Assembly (NCBI GenBank): GCA_037176905.1
Contig: JBBBWG010005335.1
Span: 1 to 64,000, forward strand
DNA from: Azolla pinnata
Taxonomy: Eukaryota; Streptophyta; Polypodiopsida; Salviniales; Salviniaceae
Reading direction: 5' to 3'
Length of the DNA: 64,000 nucleotides
The translations under genes and the position numbers were made by a program. Positions within the stretch are counted from its first letter, which is position 1, and every line of letters begins with the position of its first letter. The notes under the pieces were generated by a model, which was given only the letters and a program-made list of their open reading frames with translations, had not been told where the DNA came from and made no database searches. Below, piece by piece: positions 12,485 to 25,400 of the stretch.

Positions 12485-13660
12485 AAATGAGTGGGCTAGT
12501 TCCTGGTCAAGATTTGCTTGGTCAGTTTCTGGTCAAGATTTGCTAGGCCAATTCTTGGTCAAGATTTGCTTGGTCATTTTTTGGTCAAGATTTGCTTGTT
12601 TAGTTTCTGGTCAAGATTTGCTTGTTCAGTTTCTGGTCAAGATTTACTAGGCCAGTTCCTGGTCAAAATTTGCTTGGTCGGTTTCTGGTCAAGATTTGCT
12701 TAGTCAGTTTATGGTCAATATTTGCTAGGCCAGTTTCTGGTCAAGATTTGCTAGGCTAATTTCTGGTCAAGATTTGCTAGGCCAGTTTCTGGTCAAGATT
12801 TGCTAGGCCAGGTTCGTATCAGGATTTGCTGGGCTAGTTTTCTGCTCAAGATCGGTTGGGCCCGTTTTCTAGTCGAGATTCGTTGGGCCTGTTTTCGAGT
12901 CGAGATTTGTTTAGGCCATGTTCAGTTTGAGATTCGCAGGGCCATGTTTGGGCCAAGATTCGTTGCGCCGTGTTCAGATCGAGATCTGTCGAGCTAGTTT
13001 CTGGTCGATATCTGCTCGATTATTGTTTGGTCAAGATATGTTGGGCCAGTTCCTGGTCAATATATGCTCGATATAATCCTCTAGTCAAGATTTGCTCGGT
13101 GATTCCTTTTGTCTCGATCTGCTCGGTTAGTTCTTCTCGGTTATTTCTTCGGTCAAGATCGGCTTCTCGGCTATTCTTCGATCGAGATTTCTCCCGCTGT
13201 TTACTATAGCTTGGATTCGCATGCGCGTTTTCCTAACGATATTTCTCATGTTCGTTTACTCGACGTAGACCTGCTTTCCCCTTCTAGCCCTCTTCCAGTC
13301 AAGATTCCCTCTTGCTACTTTTTTCCGGCCGCGGTTCTGATCGTTTGTTTCGTTTGGCTATTCCGTCTCGAAGATTTTTCGTGCAATTGCTTGTTCGTTC
13401 TCTTGCTCGACATTTATTTGTAACACTGTTGTTTTCTGGGTTGCGATTTGTTAGGTGGTCAATGCTGGCATGGGCTACAGAAACATGTGGCTATTATAGC
13501 TAAGATTTGTCCGACTATTTCTACCATCTAATTTCAAATCAAGACTCATCTGGCTATTTTTTCTGCCCAGTATTTTGTCAGGCAACTTTCTGGTCTAGAT
13601 TTGTCTGTCAACTTTCCATTCAAGATATATCATATCTATTCGACCGCTTCCTTGGTCAAG
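12485..13660. repeat. 26-bp minisatellite with decaying copies
   Basis: Tandem unit CTGGTCAAGATTTGCT followed by AGGCCAGTTT, about 26 bp. Units are near-identical from about 12500 to 12810 and then become more diverged (GTCGAGATTCG, GTCAAGATCGG and so on) to about 13660, where only scattered GGTCAAGAT cores remain. Since 26 is not a multiple of three, open frames cycle through all three readings every 78 bases and are not genes. Confidence 0.9.
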
Positions 13661-16018
13661 ATCGATAAGTTGGGGAGCTGTTATTGTTTAATCTGACTGA
13701 CCTCGGTCGATATCTCCAAAGATGAATATATATATATATATATATCCATTTTTTCAAAATGCCCTCTTCTGCCTGTTTGTCTCACACCCGTGGTGGTGAT
13801 TCTAAGGATAAAAATGTGCCCGTTGTTCATCAGAATTTGATGTCTGAATCTCCGCGCTGAGTCAATCCGGTCGTCGCACACATATATCACAATATCCGTG
13901 AAGTTTTTACAGTCGACAGAATCGACATGCACTTGGCATGGGGCTCGATTCTACTGCTTAGTGCGCTTTACACAAATCTCCAGAGAGGATGGGGGAGTTA
14001 AAAAAGAAATTGGCATTCAAATTTAGAAGTGGTGGTTTCCTAAACCCCGCTTTTTCTTTATCGAGGAGAGAAGAAAAGTTGTTGGCCGCGAATTAATAAG
14101 GTTTCTGGGAGCAGAGGGGGCTCTGCTTTCAAACACATGGGAACAGTGGATCGTACGTGTCTTTCTGGAAAGCTCGAATATATCGCGATGAAGTGTGAAC
14201 ATGAGCAAGAGGGCGGGGGGGAAAAAAAAAAGGTATTACCTCGGTCTTAATACCCTCCTTAAAATACCTCGCCTTTGTCGCGATAATGCTAGATTTGAAC
14301 CCATGACCTACTCCTACCGGGGACAGAAAGAAAGAAAAAACAAATAAATAAGAATCCAATATCTAAGCTGATCGATATCATGTGATCAGACGATTCTTTA
14401 AAGAATGGAATTTAATTATTTAGATGAGCAGGACGATTAATCAAATGCTATAATTGTAAAGCAAACTGGAAAACTACTGATTTATCAGATACTGATATTG
14501 TATCATGCAATTAAGAGGGATGAAAGTCGTATTAATCAGAAGGGTGATGCGACGATGCAAATCCATATTGAAATTCCATTGCCATTTTCCAATATGATTG
14601 TTTGACCTCTGCCTCAGGATTCATGGCCAGTGTACATCGAGTAACTTGTTGTGAGATCGGCGTTAGAAAACTCGAACTAATTATGAGAATCTCGACTAAA
14701 CATAGACATCCCTTCTGCGAGCATCATCGGTCTCTTTTATACAGTGCCAAACCTTGACCGAGTCCCTTGGCACTGTGTCATTGGTACGAATGACGAATTC
14801 CGATTTCCGACTGTGCGCATACTCATTAGAAATCGAAAAGAAGAAAAGAAGCAGGCAAATTATATTGCCTTTACTAATCCCAGAAAAAGCACAAGTTAAA
14901 AGCGTGTGAATGTGAGGCCATCGACTCTAATGGCTCATCGATAAGGCCTCCGGAAGCGGTGTAGGTGTCTGTCTGGCAGACTCGATGCATCTGAGCTTGA
15001 TGGCAAATAAAGTCTCGACGCTTTGTGGTTGAATCGTAACATGGAGATCATTAGTTCCGCGCTCGAAACCATTATTCTACCACATTAAATACTTATTCCG
15101 CTAGAATTTTCAATACACGGGGTTCACATCCAGTCTGCCAGGCGATTCAACAGATGTATTTTGCGCTCTGCTTGCTTTCTAGAAGGTCAGCTTTACAAGG
15201 AAGTGTTTGTGCAAAAGAAACAAATGCGATTATGGAGAGCGTCGACATTATTAAATGCGGGGAGCGAGAAAAAAAAAACTAACTGCTTCGTTTTGACAAG
15301 GAAATACTTAAGTATAAAGCCTATTCACTGGAATACCTGTAAAATACAGATCCGCGGCCTTGTTAAATACATGATCGAATTTGCCCAAAGGCACTTGACA
15401 CATTAATTTAATTACCGAAATGCCCCTCGTAACGAAAAAGAAAAGCGATCCTAAAAGATGCCCCATACAACCGTAACAAGCACAGTTTACTAGAACTGTA
15501 GCAAGCAGTATTTTACATACTTGAATTGTAGAAAGCAGTAGCTCGATTTATGCATTGGAACCAAAGCAAAGCTCGATTTTACGTACTGGAGCTGTACCAT
15601 GCTCGATTTGCATACTAGGGCCATCACAAAAGCCGAATCTCTTGAACCATAGCAAGCACACAGACGATCGAAATCACGACAAGCATGATCCGCACAGCAG
15701 AACTCTATAAGAATCTCGCTGCGCAAACTGGGGAGCTCGAGTGCCGGATCCCACGACAATCCCATCCCGTTCTCTTTTCTCTCTTTCTCTCTTTCGACCG
15801 GACTCCCGGCAGAAAACGTGGAGCACGATCATGCAAGCGGCCGATCCTCTGTTCCGGAACCGCGGATCGACTCGGCAATCGGAAGCAAAAACACGCAAGT
15901 CGCAGAGCAGATGGAAGGCGATGGATCTGACCGAAGCCAGGTAAATGGTTGTGCTTGATCAGAGAGCAAGGTTTCAAAAACAGAAACAGTGAAGAAGAGA
16001 TGGAAGATGGTGAGGAGG
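13661..16018. other. Intergenic region upstream of UFL1
   Basis: No gene recognised. A TA run lies at about 13725-13745. At about 15480-15660 there is a weak repeat of GTAGAAAGCAGT/AGCTCGATTT phrases about 45 bp apart. The right part is probably promoter and 5' leader of UFL1. Confidence 0.5.
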
Positions 16019-16120
16019 GGTAAGGGTTTAGGGTTTAGGTTTTAAGGTTTAGGGTTTAGGGTTTAGGGTTTAAGGTTTAGGGTTTAGGGTTTAGGGTTTA
16101 GGGTTTAGGGTTTAGGGTTT
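16019..16120. repeat. Interstitial telomere-type TTTAGGG tract
   Basis: About 14 units of the canonical plant telomere repeat TTTAGGG on the + strand, two with small changes (TTTTAAGG, TTTAAGG). It lies about 310 bases upstream of the UFL1 start codon, so in the promoter or 5' leader. Short telo-boxes are known promoter elements of plant housekeeping genes; this one is much longer than a telo-box. Confidence 0.92.
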
Positions 16121-16164
16121 CAGGAATTTCGGTAGGTGAGGAGGACTGGGGGTATTTCCGTAAT

Positions 16165-16330
16165 TTGCAAAACTCAGAGGAAGAAGAAGACGAAGAAGAC
16201 GAAGAAGAAGAAGAAGAAGACGAAGAAGAAGAAGAAGAAGAAGAAGAAGACGAAGACGCAGACGAAGACGAAGGAAGAAGAAGAGAAGAACGACGACGAC
16301 GACGACGACGACGACGAAGAACGACGATCG
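16165..16330. repeat. GAA/GAC trinucleotide tract in the UFL1 leader
   Basis: (GAA)n with GAC interruptions, then (GAC)n at about 16292-16320. It stays open in the UFL1 frame from 16165 to the ATG at 16432, with acidic then arginine runs, but most likely is 5' untranslated leader. Confidence 0.85.
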
Positions 16331-16431
16331 ACGGGGATTTCCACGGCTGCCGGCGACGAGGAAGAAGAGGTAGCGCAGGATCGACGAGGAGAGAAGCCTC
16401 TGTCTGTCTGTCTGTCTGTCTCCCTCCCTCC

Positions 16432-19400
16432 ATGGATCCCGAACTTCTCCAGCTGCAGCGGCTCTTTGAGGCCGCGCAGCAATCCAAGGCCACCGTCCGC
16501 CTCTCCGAGCGCAACGTTGTCGAGCTCGTCGCCAAGCTGCAAGAGCTCCGCCTGCTTGAACCCAACCTCCTCCATACCGTCTCTGGGAAGGAGTACCTCA
16601 CGCAGGTTGGAGTTTTCGTTCATTTATTCATTCTTTCCTTCTCTCTTTCTTTCTTGCGGTGATGTGTGCGTCGTTTTGAGCTTTCTTCCGAGCTTGCTTG
16701 TTTCACTGAATGCGTACCTCTGCGACGTGTCTACATGCATTTTTCCGTGTATTCGTACATGTGCTCGCGTGCCGTATATCTGTGTGCGGCATGGCGTGTA
16801 CAGGTCCTGTGAATGGTTGAACTTTGCAACGTTTTATATGTGCATAAATATATGGATGCACATGGTATGCATATCGATGTAAAACCATGCCTCAATCGGA
16901 GGCATGGATCCGCATCATATATGTGCGTCTATGCACGAATCCATTCTCTATACGCTTCTATATGTGTGGGCACGGTTTTATTAGATGATGTGCATCCATA
17001 TGTGCACTTACTTTCGTAGATGCTTTTGAAAGTGTTCCATTCTCGACAATACAACGTCCGGTAATAAAATGTATACATATGTGCATATAGCAAGTGCAGT
17101 AAAACACATCAAATGAATGTGCCTGCAGATATCTGCATCCATGTATTGCCGAATCTATGAATATGTAGATGACTTGTGCACCATTTGGCTACTAGTCTCT
17201 ATGGATGGAAATAGATAAAGAACGTCCACGAATTTAGGTCTCGTTCAACATTTTTGTCCTTTTGATGCACTTGTTTTATGTGCATCAAATGAAATAACTC
17301 TTTAGTGTCACAAAGTGTGCAGATTGATGGATACACATTATATTATTTGTATTCTTTTATATCCTATGCATTTATACACAATGTGGATGGATGGAGACAG
17401 TAGTTACAGGCAGAATGCATACAATCCCTGTACGCAGAATTAAGTGACAGCAGATGGAATTGTACAAATAACTTCCCCACTTAATTGCAGTTTTGTTTGC
17501 AATGCCTCTCGTAATTAACTGTTGCTAGTTAAAGACTTTTAGAAAAATAACTTTTCATTTTATGCTTCAAAAGAGAATTTTTCTTATTCTGACGATCAGG
17601 ATGCAGATGAGATGATCCGAAGATGTACATTTAGTGATTCATGATAGTTGTTCCAAGTCTCATATTGGTAATGTCATACTTACATTTTTTACGTTAGGTC
17701 AATAGTTCAATCATGTATCGTACACTTTCTTTATTTTGAGGATGCTCAAAGAAAAAATGTTCCTGACTTTTATAGTTTGCCTAACAATTTTAAAAGGTTT
17801 AGATATGAATCTAAAGAATGATTTGATTCTCAGTATTAAACTATTAGTGTGCAAACAAAGATTCATTACAAGAAATCATCAAAATTGATAGGTTTTGGCA
17901 TGTACCCTTACTTTCTTTCACTCTGTGATGCAGGACCGTTTAAGGCATGAGATGGAATTGGAGATCAGAAGACTGGGTCGTATTTCTTTGATTGAAGCTT
18001 CCAATGTAATTGGTGTTGATCTGTTCTATTGTGAGAGGGAAGCCGAGTCTATTGTTGCAGCTCATACTGATCTAATGCTAGTGCAAGGAGAAGTAATCTC
18101 GACAGGATATTGGGATGTGGTAGCAGAAGAAATCAACGAGAGTTTGCAGGAAGCGGGACAAATATCACTAGCTGATCTTGCTGCACGTTTGAATGTTGGT
18201 TCTGAGCTACTTATGACAATGCTGGAGCCACGGATGGGAAATCTGGTACGCCCTATCTATTTGGGTAGGTTGCTTTCTTGTGTTAAATCTTCCCCGTTTT
18301 AAAGGGAGAAGTCATGGTGAAAAACGGAAAAGTAGATACAGCCAGAACTTTAATGTTGTAATGTTAGGAACTCCCTCATTCTATTAGCTATCCGTTGTAA
18401 ACTATTTATTAACTTGCTCAATGGAAGCATCACAATCATCATTGTCATTATCATCAGTATGTGTGCAATGTGGCTGATTTTAGTGCTGTGCTTGACTGTA
18501 AAGTTTTCTTGCCCATTTGTGTCATCACAGATGCACAGTGTATCTGATTAAGCCCTGACAAGTGGGAAGAAATTGAAGGCTGATACTGATACATGTAAGC
18601 CATTCGTGTATGTAATACATGCCAGAAACGTCTGTTGAGATTAGTGTGATGTGTTGCACATGGATGTAAATGTATGCAAGCCTAGTAAAGCTTGGAACTC
18701 TCTTGAATAAAGACAGAAAATAAGCTCAATGTAAATTGAAACTTTGGCAGTTATACATGGCAGAGTTAGCTCAGTGAGTGCTCTTGGTCTTTTTAAGGAC
18801 TACAAAAGAACGTCTTTTTCCTGAGAAGTTTTGTGAATTGTTATGTGTCTAAACTTCCAGGGGCCCTTTTGTTGCAGATTCATGGGAAATTAGAGGGAGT
18901 GCAACTCTATACGCAAGCATATGTAACAAGGATTAGAGCAATGATTCGTGGGGCTATTAGAGCACTCATGATTCCAACAAATCTTTCAAATGTTTGGGAT
19001 GTCCTGCAGCAACAGCTTTTAGAGACAAGTGGTGGTTCTGGGATAATCATTGGTGAAGGAAAACTATTCCAAAGTCTGTTCAATGGACTTTTAAAGGAGG
19101 GAGCATTCTCTGGCTCCCTGCGTGGGGGTGGATCCATTTGGATACCTGCAGTAAGGTTCTCACTATTTTGCTGCTTTTGTTGTGGTGATAGCTTATGAGT
19201 TTGGGTGCAATTATGGTTAGAACAACAAATAGGTTTAAATCATATCACGTAATTTACATCTAACATCATATATGATTTTATGTCTAAGCACTAGAAAGAA
19301 AACAGCGTGACCTATATTATATGGTTCTAGAGATGCAGGTTTATAAGGTGTTTTGTTGCCATGATGATAGCAGTTAGAGTTCTATATGCAGCTCATCTTA

Positions 19401-22400
19401 ATCCTTTCTAGTTGATTGACTTTGATTGACTTCTGGTTGTGCACATGAACTGCACACGTGTTCTAAATTTTGTAGTATAATGATGGGAGAGAAATTTCAT
19501 GCTGTGCTCATCTCTTCTTGCAAATTTTCAGGTATTTGAAAAAGCACAGCATGAAGGGGTTGAGTCGTTCTACTCACAGGTTGCAACTTTATTAAGTGAA
19601 ATCTGCTAATTTCTTTGCGTTAAGGCAGATAAAAAAGTAAGTTTGTCATTAACCATAAATCTGAACCTCAGAACTCATATGCGGCATATGATATGCTTCG
19701 GAGGCTTGCAATATCGCAGCCAAAACAGTTTCTACAGGTAAACCTATTTTAGTAAGTACTTGGAATCTATTTCCTGTGGCATTATATGATACAATTGTTT
19801 CTAATTTTTAGGGAAAGTATGCAGATGGCATTGCATTGGATTCCGTGTTTATACATTCCTCGATGGTGAACATGGTTGATGCTGCAATTGATGAGGCAAT
19901 TGAGGGCAGTGGATGGTATAATGAATTTTGCTACATCATTGGCTATCTTCATGAAAAATACAACATAATAAGTAATAAAAACTTCTATTGATGAGGCAAT
20001 TGAGGGCAGTGGATGGTATAATAAGTTTTGCTACATCATTGGCTATCTTCATGAAAAGTGCAATATAATAAGTAATAAAAACTTCTATTTATGAGCAGGA
20101 TTGATTGTGTTTCATTGGTTCCATCGATATTCTCATCATTGGATGTGACCAAACTTGTTTCCTTATGCCCATCTGTTCAAAGGGCTGAGAAGGTAAATTT
20201 TATTCTAAACAGATTATGCTACTCGTTTTTCCTTAATGTAATCAGTATCCTTCTCCTTGCAGGAATCTAGAGCTATAACTCTAGCAGAGACTTGTGTGAT
20301 CAGTGCTGGTTTCCTGAAGGCAAGTGATGTTGTTATGAATTTCATGCTGCTTATTTTAGTTCATGTACATTGAAACATTATGTACTTCTCATTACAAGCA
20401 TAATGTAATGTAGCATATTACTGTCGAAATATGCCCTGGGAATTTGCATTGTTCTAAGCATTATCAATCCCTACAAATCCGTCGGTTTATGGAGTGGCTT
20501 GAAGTACATCTGAAGAACTATGTCTTCAGCATATCTCAGTAGATATGCTAGTAATTATACAGTGGCAAACACAATGGTTTTTTGATTGCAGTCCTCATAT
20601 CGCCAGCAGAAAAGAACAATCTGTAGATAACATATGCAAATAAGTACATATTTGAGTGGACACCAGTTTCTTCATGTGATGAGGTAGATTATTGATCAAG
20701 TGCATTTTTCCAGAAAAGATTGCCTTTCTGATCTGAACAGTTTTATCGAAATTATCTCCATGGTAGGCGTTTGAATAAAAGAATGAGTTTGCCTTGTCAT
20801 ATGTAGTCCCCAAACATTACCTTATGGAAAAGATTGCAATGATTCATACACACTGACTCCATAAAAGTTTCTTTGTTGTGGATTGAATTAATTCTGAAAT
20901 AATAGAGATCGGGGATGGAGCCACCTGAATGCAGATCAATTAAATAGAGGATTACTGAATCACACTACAGTGTGAATTTGTTGTAGTGTGGGTCAAAGTT
21001 TTTTCATCTGGAATGAGTTTTTCATGATCTTTGTAAAATCTTTCAGCCTGAGCTAGTGCATTGTTCGACCGACCTAATCCATCACAGATTGAACTCAAAT
21101 CTAATTCTAAGCTTGGACAAAGAGTACCTTAATGGAGTTACTACCTGGCTTAAGAACTCGAGGGGTGGTGAAGCACAAGAATGAAATTTATTTAGCATTC
21201 ACCATTAGATTTCAACATAAAAGCCGCAGAAAAGACAGCATAAGAGCCGGAAACTTGGTGCCCTGAAGAAAAGGCAGAGAGATACATGCAAACTCTCTAA
21301 ATACCAAGACCGCCTATGAGATTTGGAAAGTGGTTGCAACTGAAAACATGTTCTCTTTTGTGGGAAAAGAATGAAGTTTGCAGAAGTGTGTATCTTCAGA
21401 ATATTGTAGGCAAGACCGTCTTCTTGTAGGCAAGACCGTCTTCACCTTATTCTATTACCAGGTTAGAGCTATTGTTTTTGTCAAGGTGAGATGACAACCA
21501 CTTGCTGTATGCCAACCCTGTTATTGCTGTTAATGGTTATACTGATTTTTCCAGAGTCATGCGATTGACAAGGTAACCTGAGAGATGGATGTATCTTTGC
21601 TTTCTACACCCTGACAGTAGACATGATATGACAAATACCTGTCTATTGAGATCAATTTCTTCAGCATCATGTTGTATAAAGAAGTCTTCTATGCTCTTCA
21701 AAAGTCTAATTTTTTTTTTAACTTTTCTTTAGTTTCTCTATATCCCGTTGTACCATTGCCAACACACAGCTTCAACCACTAGTTATAGAACATGTTAAAT
21801 GAAATATAGTGATATGTATGTTTCTGTTTAGCATCATGCCAACTGCAGAATAAAACATTTCCCCTTTTTGCTTGGTTAGGCTTTCTGTTTTGTTTGTGGT
21901 GGTTATTCTGCTGACGTTGATTCAATATAATCTGTCAAGTTTGAAGACTTCCTTTTTATTATATATTGAGGTGAATATTGGTCTACAGGCAGTGTCAGAA
22001 AAATTGGAAAGTGAAGTCAGAGAGTTAGGGAAAATGACAGCTGTTACAGATCCTGTACCACGTTTAAGTCAGCAAAATTCAGGAACTGGCACCTTAAATG
22101 CAATAAACTCAGATGACAAGGAAGTTAATGTGAATGGCAATGGATCACAGGTGAAATCTAGTAAAAAGAAGGGGGTTACCAGATCATCAGATGTCGCAGA
22201 AGATGAATATGTTTCTGGTAAAGGATCAAGATCTAAGAAGAAGGGTGGAAAGGGGAAGGGTGGAAATTCAGAAATTGGTTCTTTGAACAAAGGAGGCAAA
22301 GTAAATATAGAAAAGCAAATTACACGTGCTGATGAAGTGCTATCTGAAGAGTTCATTGCTTCCCGGATTCTTGAAAATTTCCCAGAACTTGATGCTGCTG

Positions 22401-25400
22401 GTACAGGTAGATATAATTATTTACGAAATTAGTATTGATGCTTCTATATCATTACTGTTTTTCATGGGTTTATAAGAGGGTCTTTTACTTAATAATCTAT
22501 CTCCCTGTCATGAGGATACTGCTACAGGTAAATATATTTATTCATGCAATTATTATTGGTGCTCTATGGTTACTATTTTTAACGTCTTTACAAGGGGGCT
22601 TGAGTCTCCTTGATTTACTAATAATCATTGTGGTTCTAATTTGGTAAAGTAATCAAGAACCTTATTTGGAGGAGGGGCATGGATGATTGTATGGGTACTG
22701 TGTATTTAAAGAGCTAGTGTGTTCATATGATAAAGACAGTTTCTGAAGAAATACCCATAGGAACTCCAGAATTTGATGCCATACCCATCTGCATTGATTG
22801 TGGTGCACTGCGTCATTAACAATATAAAATGGTGCTCGCGTCTGATCATGAATTTGAGAATACATTGGTCCTGCTCTCTGGAAAATGCACCATACATCAT
22901 AAAAAACTGTGGCAGACTTGACTAAATGGTGGAAGTTCAAACTGGGTGATGTTTTACCTGTAGGGATTCCCTTTAGTCAAGAAAAGCATTGTTAAACAGA
23001 GAAGCGACCTGTAGAAGCTGCATAGTTGCCAAAAGAAGACATAGATGCATTGATGTCTTTGAAGAGTAATTGTTTTTTCTATACGTCATGTCTTTTTAAG
23101 GCATTGATCTATGAGAAGGAAAGTTAGAGTTCCTTTTTAGATGTTAGTATAATCAGTTGGAAATGTGATTATAAAATTTGAATGATCAACATTTGGTTTG
23201 GTACCTGAGCATTGGAGCTGAAATTCCCGGGAAGAAATGGTTGATTTTATTGCTGATAATGAACAGTAAATAAAAGTAATATCAATATTTCTTCTCCCTA
23301 ACGTAGACAAGCTTTTGTAGATGACAAGGGTGAAGGAGCGTTGTCAATTGCCATGGCAGTTCATTTAAAATCTGCACTTGTTTCTACTTGGGAAAAGGTG
23401 AAGCAAGCTTCTTTCACAGCTGCAGCTGAAGAGCGGCGTCATCACGCAGAGAAACTGCAGAAAACAATTGATGAGGTCCTATAAAATAATTGGTGAATGA
23501 GCATCATCAATTTCCCATTGCTCCTATTGAACTGAAAATCTTTGTCTGTGGCAGCTGTATGCAAATTTTCAGCTCTTTACTAAAGCTTTGGATATATTTG
23601 AGGATGATAATACATCTCTGGTAATTCTACTAATTTTGAAGTTAATCTTGCTACTATGATTTGAAAGTCCAAGTAATGCTGTTTGCTTTTAACAGCCCGT
23701 TCTCCACAGGCATCTATTGAGGACAACAGCATCAGAGCTTGTGGATGCAATATTGCACACTCAAGTACGTTTTTAAATTTAGATGATTATAAGAATCAGG
23801 TCTGGTCTGGAACTGTTAGATTTATAGTGGACATTGAAAATGTCTTTGTTATTTGCACGTACCTTCTTCCTTGCTAAGATATATTATTCCCTCTTTTAAA
23901 TAGTGTCTGCCATGCCTGCGCTATCATTCTCAATGCCTAATTACTGGGAAAAGCCTTCTAATGTTCTTTTGATTGATACCTAGGAGCTTGAAAAACGATT
24001 GGAGAATGGGGATACTTGTACAGACTTCCTGAGCACTGCTATTCCCTTAAGTACTCCTCAGAAGTTTGCTTTGGTAGTTTTTTTTGGCTCTGTTAAGTTC
24101 AATACATATCATATGATGGTGCCATTTTATATGAGTAGAATAACTTATTTTTGCTGCAGGCTAAAGGTTTCAAGGGCTCGTTATCAGCAAAGTGTATGAA
24201 ATTGGTGGAATCACTAGATGGCAAGGTATATCGGGACATTTTATGAAATATAAGTACATGACTTTGTTTCATGATACTTATAATCACATCAAAGATATTG
24301 AAAAGGGAGGGAAGCACATGCACAATCAGCGGATACAATTGAATGTCTGTAAATTCTAAAGTTTAAAAATCTCATATTTTTCTGTTCGCTGTGAAGAATG
24401 TGGCAGAATTTAATCTGGCATTGCAAGAGGTTGCCGATGAATGGTATGGTGCATTGTTTTCCTTCGACAATCAACTATATATGCAAAATGTGTATATAAC
24501 AAGCCAATTTGTGTTTTCCCCTGAAATCAGTGGTTTACGCTTGAAGTTGTTGGACAAAAAGTCAGAAAAAGCCCTTCTTTCATCCTATAAGAAGGTACAA
24601 AGCGTGATATATGATAAGCAATTGTTTGGCGGCATGATGCTATTGTGCTGTTTTTCTTCTTGAAGGATCTGAGCTCAGAAATTGAGAAAGAGGACGATCC
24701 GGTTGCACTTCTACCTAAAGTTGTTGCGTTGCTGTTTGTGCAGGTAAAGGAATATACAATTCGATTATATGTTTCCATTTGTGAAACACTAATTTCTTGA
24801 TTCACCATTTGTAAAGGTATTTAATAAAGCATTGCAAGCTCCTGGACGAACTCTTTCAGTGGCCATCAATCACTTAAAGGTTTGTGCCATTTTTTCCAAA
24901 TTTTACTCATCATTGCATACTAACGTGTGATGATGCTTTGACACAGAATCGAATTCCAGATGAAGCTTACAAGATTTTATTGGATTATCAAATCAATACA
25001 GTTGCACTACTTTCAATGCTCTCAACTTCAACTGCTGGGGTCTGTACTGTGAAAAGTTTTCTGTCTTTGCATCTATTCTCATCTTCAAAATTTACCCGTG
25101 TGGTCTATAAACTTACATAACCAAAATAATTTCTGGAATTCCCAAGAGGTTTAGTTTTACTGGAATCTGTGGAGATGTGCTATAGATAAGAGACTGAATT
25201 CCTCATAATGAAACATTAGAGAAAGGGGTTCTGAATCGTTGCTGCAATAAGATGCAGGGATCATATAGATCAACTAAGTCAGCTTGATCAAGAAGAAGGC
25301 TGGAGAAAAAACCTATCAATTAGAGGTTATATAACCAATTTATATAAAAGTAGATTGAAACGTAATGGTCACTATTATAATTTTCTCACATTCTACATAG

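Noticed and set aside
12244-12546. Lysine/glutamate-rich (+) and Phe/Ser-rich (-) open frames
   Set aside because: Produced by the GAA tract; triplet repeats keep all frames open.
12485-13140. Regular 26-bp repeats that could be mistaken for a CRISPR array
   Set aside because: Units are directly joined with no unique spacers, no cas genes exist, and the DNA is plant nuclear: a minisatellite.
22522-22534. Possible 13-base microexon between UFL1 exons 9 and 10
   Set aside because: It was considered to fix a frame problem with the acceptor at 23306, but the acceptor at 23320 joins exon 9 to DDKGEGALSIAM in frame without it.
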